DNA of 64,000 bases from Omphiscola glabra (Eukaryota > Mollusca > Gastropoda > Lymnaeidae): the NCBI GenBank assembly GCA_964017045.1, contig OZ024809.1, positions 9,757,012 to 9,821,011 on the forward strand, given 5' to 3'. The first letter of the stretch is position 1; every line of letters starts with the position of its first letter. Made by a program: the position numbers and the translations under genes. Positions 36,401 through 51,400 of the stretch are shown here, one piece after another. A model generated the notes under the pieces. That model had not been told where the DNA came from. It ran no database searches and saw only the letters and a list, made by a program, of their open reading frames with translations.

Positions 36401-39400
36401 AATGTGACATATTTAACTAGTTACTTCAGACAAATTCAAATGTGACATATTTAACTAGTTACTTCAGACACATTCAAATGTGACATATTTAACTAGTTAC
36501 TTCAGACACATTCAAATGTGACATATTTAACTAGTTGCTTCAGACACATTCAAATGTGACATATTTAACTAGTTGCTTCAGACACATTCAAATGTGACAT
36601 ATTTAACTAGTTGCTTCAGACACATTCAAATGTGACATATTTAACTAGTTGCTTCAGACACATTCAAATGTGACATATTTAACTAGTTGCTTCAGACACA
36701 TTCAGGTGGTGACATATTTAACTAGTCGCTTCAGACACATTCAGGTGGTGACATATTTAACTAGTCGCTTCAGACACATTCAAATGTGACATATTTAACT
36801 AGTTGCTTCAGACACATTCAGATGATGACATTTTAACTAGTTGCTTCAGACAAACTCAGATGATGACATTCTAACTAGTTGCTTAAGACAAACTCAGATG
36901 ATGACATTTTACTAGTTACTTCAGACATATTCAGGTGGTGACATATTTAACTAGTTGCTTCAGACACATTCAGATGATGACATTTTAACTAGTTGCTTCA
37001 GACACATTCAAATGTGACATATTTAACTAGTTGCTTCAGACACATTCAAATGTGACATATTTAACTAGTTGCTTCAGACACATTCAGGTGGTGACATATT
37101 TAACTAGTCGCTTCAGACACATTCAAATGTGACATATTTAACTAGTTGCTTCAGACACATTCAAATGTGACATATTTAACTAGTTGCTTCAGACACATTC
37201 AAATGTGACATATTTAACTAGTTGCTTCAGACACATTCAAATGTGACATATTTAACTAGTTACTTCAGACACATTCAAATGTGACATATTTAATTAGTTG
37301 CTTCAAACACATTCAAATGTGACATATTTAACTAGTTACTTCAGACACATTCAAATGTGACATATTTAACTAGTTGCTTCAGACACTTTCAAATGTGACA
37401 TATTTAACTAGTTGCTTCAGACACATTCAAATGTGACATATTTAACTAGTTGCTTCAGACACATTCAGGTGGTGACATATTTAGATATTTACTTCATACA
37501 TATTCAGGTGGTGACATATTTAACTAGTCGCTTCAGACACATTCAAATGTAACATATTTAACTAGTTGCTTCAGACACATTCAGGTGGTGACATATTTAA
37601 CTTGTCGCTTCAGACACATTCAAATGTGACATATTTAACTAGTTGCTTCAGACACATTCAAATGTGACATATTTAACTAGTTGCTTTAGACACATTCAGG
37701 TGGTGACATATTTAACTAGTTGCTTCCGACACATTCAAATGTGACATATTTAACTAGTTGCTTCAGACACATTCAAATGTGACATATTTAACTAGTTACT
37801 TCAGACACATTCAAATGTGACATATTTAACTAGTTGCTTCAGACACATTCAAATGTGACATATTTAACTAGTTACTTCAGACACATTCAAATGTGACATA
37901 TTTAACTAGTTACTTCAGACACATTCAAATGTGACATATTTAACTAGTTGTTCCGGCCACATTCAAATGTGACATATTTAACTAGTTACTTCAGACACAT
38001 TCAAATGTGACATATTTAACTAGTTGCTTCAGACACATTCAAATGTGACATATTTAACTAGTTAATTCAGAATAATTCAAATGTGACATATTTAACTAGT
38101 TGCTTCAGACACATTCAAATGTGACATATTTAACTAGTTGCTTCAGACACATTCAAATGTGACATATTTAACTAGTTGCTTCAGACACGTTCAAATGTGA
38201 CATATTTAACTAGTTGCTTCAGACACATTCAAATGTGACATATTTAACTAGTTGCTTCAGACACATTCAAATGTGACATATTTAACTAGTCGCTTCAGAC
38301 ACATTCAAATGTGACATATTTAACTAGTTGCTTCAGACACATTCAGGTGGTGACATATTTAACTAGTCGCTTCAGACACATTCAAATGTGACATATTTAA
38401 CTAGTCGCTTCAGACACATTCAAATGTGACATATTTAACTAGTTACTTCAGACACATTCAAATGTGACATATTTAATTAGTTGCTTCAGACACATTCAAA
38501 TGTGACATATTTAACTAGATACTTCAGACACATTCAAATGTGACATATTTAACTAGTTGCTTCAGACACTTTCAAATGTGACATATTTAACTAGTTGCTT
38601 CAGACACATTCAAATGTGACATATTTAACTAGTTGCTTCAGACACATTCAGGTGGTGACATATTTAGATAGTTACTTCAGACATATTCAGGTGGTGACAT
38701 ATTTAACTAGTCGCTTCAGACACATTCAAATGTAACATATTTAACTAGTTGCTTCAGACACATTCAGGTGGTGACATATTTAACTAGTCGCTTCAGACAC
38801 ATTCAAATGTGACATATTTAACTAGTTGCTTCAGACACATTCAAATGTGACATATTTAACTAGTTGCTTCAGACACATTCAAATGTGACATATTTAACTA
38901 GTTGCTTCAGACACATTCAAATGTGACATATTTAACTAGTTGCTTCAGACACATTCAAATGTGCCATATTTAACTAGTTACTTCAGACACATTCAAATGT
39001 GACATATTTAACTAGTTGCTTCAGACACATTCAAATGTGACATATTTAACTAGTTACTTCAGACACATTCAAATGTGACATATTTAACTAGTTACTTCAG
39101 ACACATTCAAATGTGACATATTTAACTAGTTACTTCAGACACATTCAAATGTGACATATTTAACTAGTTACTTCAGACACATTCAAATGTGACATATTTA
39201 ACTAGTTGCTTCAGACACATTCAAATGTGACATATTTAACTAGTTAATTCAGACACATTCAAATGTGACATATTTAACTAGTTGCTTCAGACACATTCAG
39301 GTGGTGACATATTTAACTAGTTGCTTCAGACACATTCAAATGTGACATATTTAACTAGTTGCTTCTGACACATTCAAATGTGACATATTTAACTAGTTGC

Positions 39401-42400
39401 TTCAGACACATTCAAATGTGACATATTTAACTAGTTGCTTCAGACACATTCAAATGTGACATATTTAACTAGTTGCTTCAGACACATTCAAATGTGACAT
39501 ATTTAACTAGTTGCTTCAGACACATTCAAATGTGACATATTTAACTAGTTGCTTCAGACACATTCAAATGTGACATATTTAACTAGTCGCTTCAGACACA
39601 TTCAAATGTGACATATTTAAATAGTTGCTTCAGACACATTCAGGTGGTGACATATTTAACTAGTCGCTTCAGACACATTCAAATGTGACATATTTAACTA
39701 GTCGCTTCAGACACATTCAAATGTGACATATTTAACTAGTTGCTTCAGACACATTCAAATGTGACATATTTATCTAGTTGCTTCAGACACGTTCAAATGT
39801 GACATATTTAACTAGTTGCTTCAGACACATTCAAATGTGACATATTTAACTAGTTGCTTCAGACACATTCAAATGTGACATATTTAACTAGTCGCTTCAG
39901 ACACATTCAAATGTGACATATTTAACTAGTTGCTTCAGACACATTCAGGTGGTGACATATTTAACTAGTCGCTTCAGACACATTCAAATGTGACATATTT
40001 AACTAGTCGCTTCAGACACATTCAAATGTGACATATTTAACTAGTTACTTCAGACACATTCAAATGTGACATATTTAATTAGTTGCTTCAGACACATTCA
40101 AATGTGACATATTTAACTAGTTACTTCAGACACATTCAAATGTGACATATTTAACTAGTTGCTTCAGACACTTTCAAATGTGACATATTTAACTAGTTGC
40201 TTCAGACACATTCAAATGTGACATATTTAACTAGTTGCTTCAGACACATTCAGGTGGTGACATATTTAGATAGTTACTTCAGACACATTCAAATGTGACA
40301 TATTTAACTAGTTAATTCAGACACATTCAAATGTGACATATTTAACTAGTTGCTTCAGACACATTCAAATGTGACATATTTAACTAGTTGCTTCAGACAC
40401 ATTCAAATGTGACATATTTAACTAGTTACTTCAGACACATTCAAATGTGACATATTTAACTAGTTACTTCAGACACATTCAAATGTGACATATTTAACTA
40501 GTTACTTCAGACACATTCAAATGTGACATATTTAACTAGTTACTTCAGACACATTCAAATGTGACATATTTAACTAGTTGCTTCAGACACATTCAAATGT
40601 GACATATTTAACTAGTTAATTCAGACACATTCAAATGTGACATATTTAACTAGTTGCTTCAGACACATTCAGGTGGTGACATATTTAACTAGTTGCTTCA
40701 GACACATTCAAATGTGACATATTTAACTAGTTGCTTCAGACACATTCAAATGTGACATATTTAACTAGTTGCTTAAGACACATTCAAATGTGACATATTT
40801 AACTAGTTGCTTCAGACACATTCAAATGTGACATATTTAACTAGTTGCTTGAGACACGTTCAAATGTGACATATTTAACTAGTTGCTTCAGACACATTCA
40901 AATGTGACATATTTAACTAGTTGCTTCAGACACATTCAAATGTGACATATTTAACTAGTCGCTTCAGACACATTCAAATGTGACATATTTAACTAGTTGC
41001 TTCAGACACATTCAGGTGGTGACATATTTAACTAGTCGCTTCAGACACATTCAAATGTGACATATTTAACTAGTCGCTTCAGACACATTCAAATGTGACA
41101 TATTTAACTAGTTACTTCAGACACATTCAGGTGGTGACATATTTAACTAGTCGATTCAGACACATTCAAATGTGACATATTTAGCTAGTTACTTCAGACA
41201 TATTCAGGTGGTGACATATTTAACTAGTCGCTTCAGACACATTCAAATGTGACATATTTAACTAGTTGCTTCAGACACATTCAGATGATGACATTTTAAC
41301 TAGTTGCTTCAGACAAACTCAGAAGATGACATTTTAACTAGTTGCTTCAGACAAACTCAGATGATGACATTTTAACTAGTTACTTCAGACATATTCAGGT
41401 GGTGACATATTTAACTAGTTGCTTCAGACACATTCAGATGATGACATTTTAACTAGTTGCTTCAGACACATTCAAATGTGACATATTTAACTAGTGGCTT
41501 CAGACACATTCAAATGTGACATATTTAACTAGTTGCTTCAGACACATTCAGGTGGTGACATATTTAACTAGTCGCTTCAGACACATTCAAATGTGACATA
41601 TTTAACTAGTTGCTTCAAACACACTCAAATGTGACATATTTAACTAGTTGCTACAAACACATTCAAATGTAAAATATTTAACTAGTTGCTTCAGACACAT
41701 TCAAATGTGACATATTTAACTAGTTGCTTCAGACACATTCAGGTGGTGACATATTTAACTAGTCGCTTCAGACACATTCAAATGTGACATATTTAACTAG
41801 TTGCTTCAGACACATTCAAATGTGACATATTTAACTAGTTGCTTCAGACACATTCAAATGTGACATATTTAACTAGTTGCTTCAGACACATTCAAATGTG
41901 ACATATTTAACTAGTTGCTTCAGACACATTCAGGTGGTGACATATTTAACTAGTCGCTTCAGACACATTCAGGTGGTGACATATTTAACTAGTCGCTTCA
42001 GACACATTCAAATGTGACATATTTAACTAGTTGCTTCAGACACATTCAGATGATGACATTTTAACTAGTTGCTTCAGACAAACTCAGATGATGACATTCT
42101 AACTAGTTGCTTAAGACAAACTCAGATGATGACATTTTAACTAGTTACTTCAGACACATTCAGATGATGACATTTTAACTAGTTGCTTCAGACACATTCA
42201 AATGTGACATATTTAACTAGTTGCTTCAGACACATTCAAATGTGACATATTTAACTAGTTGCTTCAGACGCATTCAGGTGGTGACATATTTAACTAGTCG
42301 CTTCAGACACATTCAAATGTGACATATTTAACTAGTTGCTTCAGACACATTCAAATGTGACATATTTAACTAGTTGCTTCAGACACATTCAAATGTGACA

Positions 42401-45400
42401 TATTTAACTAGTTGCTTCAGACACATTCAAATGTGACATATTTAACTAGTTACTTCAGACACATTCAAATGTGACATATTTAATTAGTTGCTTCAGACAC
42501 ATTCAAATGTGACATATTTAACTAGTTACTTCAGACACATTCAAACGTGACATATTTAACTAGTTGCTTCAGACACATTCAAATGTGACATATTTAACTA
42601 GTTGCTTCAGACACATTCAAATGTGACATATTTAACTAGTTGCTTCAGACACATTCAGGTGGTGACATATTTAGCTAGTTACTTCAGACATATTCAGGTG
42701 GTGACATATTTAACTAGTCGCTTCAGACACATTCAAATGTAACATATTTAACTAGTTGCTTCAGACACATTCAGGTGGTGACATATTTAACTAGTCGCTT
42801 CAGACACATTCAAATGTGACATATTTAACTAGTTGCTTCAGACACATTCAAATGTGACATATTTAACTAGTTGCTTCAGACACATTCAAATGTGACATAT
42901 TTAACTAGTTGCTTCAGACACATTCAAATGTGACATATTTAACTAGTTGCTTCAGACACATTCAAATGTGACATATTTAACTAGTTACTTCAGACACATT
43001 CAAATGTGACATATTTAACTAGTTGCTTCAGACACATTCAAATGTGACATATTTAACTAGTTGCTTCAGACACATTCAAATGTGACATATTTAACTAGTT
43101 GCTTCAGACACATTCAAATGTGACATATTTAACTAGTTGCTTCAGACACATTCAAATGTGACATATTTAACTAGTTGCTTCAGACACATTCAAATGTGAC
43201 ATATTTAACTAGTTGCTTCAGACACATTCAAATGTGACATATTTAACTAGTTGCTTCAGACACATTCAAATGTGACATATTTAACTAGTTGCTTCAGACA
43301 CATTCAAATGTGACATATTTAACTAGTTGCTTCAGACACATTCAAATGTGACATATTTAACTAGTTGCTTCAGACACATTCAAATGTGACATATTTAACT
43401 AGTTGCTTCAGACAGATTCAGGTGATGACATATTTAGCTAGTTACTTCAGACATATTCAGGTGGTTACATATTTAACTAGTCGCTTCAGACACATTCAAA
43501 TGTGACATATTTAACTCGTTGCTTCAGACACATTCAAATGTGACATATTTAACTAGTTGCTTCAGACACATTCAGGTGGTGACATATTTAACTAGTCGCT
43601 TCAGACACATTCAAATGTGACATATTTAACTAGTCGCTTCAGACACATTCAAATGTGACATATTTAGCTAGTTACTTTAGACACATTCAAATGTGACATA
43701 TTTAGCTAGTTACTTTAGACACTTTCAGGTGGTGACATATTTAACTAGTCGCTTCAGACACATTCAAATGTGACATATTTAGCTAGTTACTTCAGACACA
43801 TTCAGGTGGTGACATATTTAACTAGTCGCTTCAGATACATTCAAATGTGACATATTTAACTAGTTGCTTCAGACACATTCAGGTGGTGACATATTTAACT
43901 AGTCGCTTCAGACACATTCAAATGTGACATATTTAACTAGTCGCTTCAGACACATTCAAATGTGACATATTTAGCTAGTTACTTTAGACACATTCAAATG
44001 TGACATATTTAGCTAGTTACTTTAGACACATTAAGGTGGTGACATATTTAACTAGTCGCTTCAGACACATCCAAATGTGACATATTTAGCTAGTTACTTC
44101 AGACACATTCAGGTGGTGACATATTTAACTAGTCGCTTCAGACACATTCAAATGTGACATATTTAACTAGTTGCTTCAGACACATTCAGATGATGACATT
44201 TTAACTAGTTACATCAGACATATTCAGGTGGTGACATATTTAACTAGTTGCTTCAGACACATTCAGATGATGACATTTTAACTAGTTGCTTCAGACACAT
44301 TCAAATGGGACATATTTAACTAGTTGCTTCAGACACATTCAGATGATGACATTTTAACTAGTTGCTTCAGACACATTCAAATGGGACATATTTAACTAGT
44401 TGCTTCAGACACATTCAAATGTGACATATTTAGCTAGTTACTTCAGACACATTCAGGTGGTGACATATTTAACTAGTCGCTTCAGACACATTCAAATGTG
44501 ACATATTTAACTAGTCGCTTCAGACAAATTCAAATGTGACATATTTAGCTAAATACTTTAGACACATTCAAATGTGACATATTTAGCTAGTTACTTTAGA
44601 CACATTCAGGTGGTGACATATTTAACTAGTCGCTTCAGACACATTCAAATGTGACATATTTAACTAGTTGCTTCAGACACATTCAAATGTGACATATTTA
44701 ACTAGTTGCTTTAGACACATTCAGGTGGTGACATTTTTAGCTAGTTACTTCAGACACATTCAGGTGGTGACATATTTAACTAGTCGCTTCAGACACATTC
44801 AAATGTGACATATTTAACTAGTTACTTTAGACACATTCAGGTGGTGACATATTTAACAAGTCGCTTCAGACACATTTAAATGTGACATATTTAGCTAGTT
44901 ACTTCAGACACATTCAGGTGGTGACATATTTAACTAGTCGCTTCAGACACATTCAAATGTGACATATTTAGCTAGTTACTTCAGACACATTCAGGTGGTG
45001 ACATATTTAACTAGTCGTTTCAGACACATTCAAATGTGACATATTTAACTAGTCGCTTTAGACACATTCAAATGTGACATATTTAACTAGTTGCTTCAGA
45101 CACATTCAAATGTGACATATTTAACTAGTCGCTTCAGACAAATTCAAATGTGACATATTTAGCTAGTTACTTTAGACACATTCAAATGTGACATATTTAA
45201 CTAGTTGCTTTAGACACATTCAGGTGGTGACATATTTAACTAGTCGCTTCAGACACATTCAAATGTGACATATTTAGCTAGTTACTTCAGACACATTCAG
45301 GTGGAGACATATTTAACTTGTCGCTTCAGACACATTCAAATGTGACATATTTAACTAGTTGCTTCAGACACATTCAGGTGGTGACATATTTAACTAGTCG

Positions 45401-48400
45401 TTTCAGACACATTCAAATGTAAAATATTTAACTAGTCGCTTCAGACACATTCAGATGTGACATATTTAGCTAGTTACTTTAGACACATTCAAATGTGACA
45501 TATTTAGCTAGTTACTTTAGACACATTCAGGTGGTGACATATTTAACTAGTTTCTTCAGACACATTTAAATGGTGACATATTTAACTAGTTGCTTCAGAC
45601 ACACTAAGATGGTGACATATTTAACTACTTGCTTCATACACACTCAGATGGGGACATATTTAACTAGTTGCTTCAGACACATTCAGGTGGTGACATATTT
45701 AACTAGTTGCTTCAGACACATTCAAATGTGACATATTTAACTAGTTGCTTCAGACACATTCAAATGTGACATATTTAACTAGTTGCTTCAGACACATTCA
45801 AATGTGACATATTTAACTAGTTGCTTCAGACACATTCAAATGTGACATATTTAACTAGTTGCTTTAGACACATTCAGGTGGTGACATTTTTAGCTAGTTA
45901 CTTCAGACACATTCAGGTGGTGACATATTTAACTAGTCGCTTCAGACACATTCAAATGTGACATATTTAACTAGTTGCTTCAGACACATTCAAATGTGAC
46001 ATATTTAACTAGTTGCTTCAGACACATTCAAATGTGACATATTTAACTAGTTGCTTCAGACACATTCAAATGTGACATATTTAACTAGTTGCTTCAGTCA
46101 CATTCAAATGTGACATATTTAACTATTTGCTTCAGACACATTCAGGTGGTGACATATTTAGCTAGTTACTTCAGACATATTCAGGTGGTGACATATTTAA
46201 CTAGTCGCTTCAGACACATTCAAATGTGACATATTTAACTAGTTGCTTCACACACATTCAGGTGGTGACATATTTAACTAGTCGTTTCAGACACATTCAA
46301 ATGTGACATATTTAACTAGTTGCTTTAGACACATTCAAATGTGACATATTTAACTAGTTGCTTCAGACACATTCAAATGTGACATATTTAACTAGTTGCT
46401 TCAGACACATTCAAATGTTACATATTTAACTAGTTGCTTCAGACACATTCAAATGTGACATATTTAACTAGTTGCTTTAGACACATTCAGGTGGTGACAT
46501 TTTTAGCTAGTTACTTCAGACACATAAGTGGTGACATATTTAACTAGTCGCTTCAGACACATTCAAATGTGACATATTTAACTAGTTGCTTCAGACACAT
46601 TCAAATGTGACATATTTAACTAGTTGCTTCAGACACATTCAAATGTGACATATTTAACTAGTTGCTTCAGACACATTCAAATGTGACATATTTAACTAGT
46701 TGCTTCAGACATATTCAAATGTGACATATTTAACTAGTTGCTTCAGACACATTCAGGTGGTGACATATTTAGCTAGTTACTTCAGACATATTCAGGTGGT
46801 GACATATTTAACTAGTCGCTTCAGACACATTCAAATGTGACATATTTAACTAGTTGCTTCACACACATTCAGGTGGTGACATATTTAACTAGTCGCTTCA
46901 GACACATTCAAATATGACATATTTAACTAGTTGCTTCAGACACATTCAAATGTGACATATTTAAATAGTTGCTTCAGACACATTCAAATGTGACATATTT
47001 AACTAGTTGCTTCAGACACATTCAAATGTGACATATTTAACTAGTTGCTTCAGACACATTCAAATGTTACATATTTAACTAGTTGCTTCAGACACATTCA
47101 AATGTGACATATTTAACTAGTTGCTTCAGACACATTCAGGTGGTGACATATTTAACTAGTTGCTTCAAACACATTCAAATGTGACATATTTAACTAGTTG
47201 CTTCAGACACATTCAGATGATGACATTTTAACTGGTTGCTTCAGACAAACTCAGATGATGAGATATTTAACTAGTTGCTTCAGACGAATTCAGATGGTGA
47301 CATATTTAACAAGTTGCTTCAGACACATTCAGGTGGTGACATATTTAGCTAGCTGCTTCAGACACAATCAAATGGTGACATATTTAACTAGTTTCTTCAG
47401 ACACATTTAAATGGTGACATATTTAACTAGTTGCTTCAGACACATTCAGATGTGACATATTTAGCTAGTTACTTTAGACACATTCAAATGTGACATATTT
47501 AGCTAGTTACTTTAGACACATTCAGGTGGTGACATATTTAACTAGTTTCTTCAGACACATTTAAATGGTGACATATTTAACTAGTTGCTTCAGACACACT
47601 AAGATGGTGACATATTTAACTAGTTGCTTCATACACACTCAGATGGGGACATATTTAACTAAGTGCTTCAGACACATTCAGGTGGTGACATATTTAACTA
47701 GTTGCTTCAGACACATTCAAATGTGACATATTTAACTAGTTGCTTCAGACACATTCAAATGTGACATATTTAACTAGTTGCTTCAGACACATTCAAATGT
47801 GACATATTTAACTAGTTGCTTCAGACACATTCAAATGTGACATATTTAACTAGTTGCTTTAGACACATTCAGGTGGTGACATTTTTAGCTAGTTACTTCA
47901 GACACATTCAGGTGGTGACATATTTAACTAGTCGCTTCAGACACATTCAAATGTGACATATTTAACTAGTTGCTTCAGACACATTCAAATGTGACATATT
48001 TAACTAGTTGCTTCAGACACATTCAAATGTGACATATTTAACTAGTTGCTTCAGTCACATTCAAATGTGACATATTTAACTAGTTGCTTCAGACATATTC
48101 AAATGTGACATATTTAACTAGTTGCTTCAGACACATTCAGGTGGTGACATATTTAGCTAGTTACTTCAGACATATTCAGGTGGTGACATATTTAACTAGT
48201 CGCTTCAGACACATTCAAATGTGACATATTTAACTAGTTGCTTCACACACATTCAGGTGGTGACATATTTAACTAGTCGTTTCAGACACATTCAAATGTG
48301 ACATATTTAACTAGTTGCTTTAGACACATTCAAATGTGACATATTTAACTAGTTGCTTCAGACACATTCAAATGTGACATATTTAACTAGTTGCTTCAGA

Positions 48401-51400
48401 CACATTCAAATGTTACATATTTAACTAGTTGCTTCAGACACATTCAAATGTGACATATTTAACTAGTTGCTTTAGACACATTCAGGTGGTGACATTTTTA
48501 GCTAGTTACTTCAGACACATTCAGTGGTGACATATTTAACTAGTCGCTTCAGACACATTCAAATGTGACATATTTAACTAGTTGCTTCAGACACATTCAA
48601 ATGTGACATATTTAACTAGTTGCTTCAGACACATTCAAATGTGACATATTTAACTAGTTGCTTCAGACACATTCAAATGTGACATATTTAACTAGTTGCT
48701 TCAGACATATTCAAATGTGACATATTTAACTAGTTGCTTCAGACACATTCAGGTGGTGACATATTTAGCTAGTTACTTCAGACATATTCAGGTGGTGACA
48801 TATTTAACTAGTCGCTTCAGACACATTCAAATGTGACATATTTAACTAGTTGCTTCACACACATTCAGGAGGTGACATATTTAACTAGTCGCTTCATTCA
48901 CATTCAAATGTGACATATTTAACTAGTTGCTTCAGACACATTCAAATGTGACATATTTAACTAGTTGCTTCAGACACATTCAAATGTGACATATTTAACT
49001 AGTTGCTTCAGACATATTCAAATGTGACATATTTAACTAGTTGCTTCAGACACATTCAGGTGGTGACATATTTAGCTAGTTACTTCAGACATATTCAGGT
49101 GGTGACATATTTAACTAGTCGCTTCAGACACATTCAAATGTGACATATTTAACTAGTTGCTTCACACACATTCAGGTGGTGACATATTTAACTAGTCGCT
49201 TCAGACACATTCAAATATGACATATTTAACTAGTTGCTTCAGACACATTCAAATGTGACATATTTAAATAGTTGCTTCAGACACATTCAAATGTGACATA
49301 TTTAACTAGTTGCTTCAGACACATTCAAATGTGACATATTTAACTAGTTGCTTCAGACACATTCAAATGTTACATATTTAACTAGTTGCTTCAGACACAT
49401 TCAAATGTGACATATTTAACTAGTTGCTTCAGACACATTCAGGTGGTGACATATTTAACTAGTTGCTTCAAACACATTCAAATGTGACATATTTAACTAG
49501 TTGCTTCAGACACATTCAGATGATGACATTTTAACTGGTTGCTTCAGACAAACTCAGATGATGAGATATTTAACTAGTTGCTTCAGACGAATTCAGATGG
49601 TGACATATTTAACAAGTTGCTTCAGACACATTCAGGTGGTGACATATTTAGCTAGCTGCTTCAGACACAATCAAATGGTGACATATTTAACTAGTTTCTT
49701 CAGACACATTTAAATGGTGACATATTTAACTAGTTGCTTCAGACACATTCAGATGTGACATATTTAGCTAGTTACTTTAGACACATTCAAATGTGACATA
49801 TTTAGCTAGTTACTTTAGACACATTCAGGTGGTGACATATTTAACTAGTTTCTTCAGACACATTTAAATGGTGACATATTTAACTAGTTGCTTCAGACAC
49901 ACTAAGATGGTGACATATTTAACTAGTTGCTTCATACACACTCAGATGGGGACATATTTAACTAAGTGCTTCAGACACATTCAGGTGGTGACATATTTAA
50001 CTAGTTGCTTCAGACACATTCAAATGTGACATATTTAACTAGTTGCTTCAGACACATTCAAATGTGACATATTTAACTAGTTGCTTCAGACACATTCAAA
50101 TGTGACATATTTAACTAGTTGCTTCAGACACATTCAAATGTGACATATTTAACTAGTTGCTTTAGACACATTCAGGTGGTGACATTTTTAGCTAGTTACT
50201 TCAGACACATTCAGGTGGTGACATATTTAACTAGTCGCTTCAGACACATTCAAATGTGACATATTTAACTAGTTGCTTCAGACACATTCAAATGTGACAT
50301 ATTTAACTAGTTGCTTCAGACACATTCAAATGTGACATATTTAACTAGTTGCTTCAGTCACATTCAAATGTGACATATTTAACTAGTTGCTTCAGACATA
50401 TTCAAATGTGACATATTTAACTAGTTGCTTCAGACACATTCAGGTGGTGACATATTTAGCTAGTTACTTCAGACATATTCAGGTGGTGACATATTTAACT
50501 AGTCGCTTCAGACACATTCAAATGTGACATATTTAACTAGTTGCTTCACACACATTCAGGTGGTGACATATTTAACTAGTCGTTTCAGACACATTCAAAT
50601 GTGACATATTTAACTAGTTGCTTTAGACACATTCAAATGTGACATATTTAACTAGTTGCTTCAGACACATTCAAATGTGACATATTTAACTAGTTGCTTC
50701 AGACACATTCAAATGTTAGATATTTAACTAGTTGCTTCAGACACATTCAAATGTGACATATTTAACTAGTTGCTTTAGACACATTCAGGTGGTGACATTT
50801 TTAGCTAGTTACTTCAGACACATTCAGTGGTGACATATTTAACTAGTCGCTTCAGACACATTCAAATGTGACATATTTAACTAGTTGCTTCAGACACATT
50901 CAAATGTGACATATTTAACTAGTTGCTTCAGACACATTCAAATGTGACATATTTAACTAGTTGCTTCAGACACATTCAAATGTGACATATTTAACTAGTT
51001 GCTTCAGACATATTCAAATGTGACATATTTAACTAGTTGCTTCAGACACATTCAGGTGGTGACATATTTAGCTAGTTACTTCAGACATATTCAGGTGGTG
51101 ACATATTTAACTAGTCGCTTCAGACACATTCAAATGTGACATATTTAACTAGTTGCTTCACACACATTCAGGTGGTGACATATTTAACTAGTCGCTTCAT
51201 TCACATTCAAATATGACATATTTAACTAGTTGCTTCAGACACATTCAAATGTGACATATTTAAATAGTTGCTTCAGACACATTCAAATGTGACATATTTA
51301 ACTAGTTGCTTCAGACACATTCAAATGTGACATATTTAACTAGTTGCTTCAGACACATTCAAATGTTACATATTTAACTAGTTGCTTCAGACACATTCAA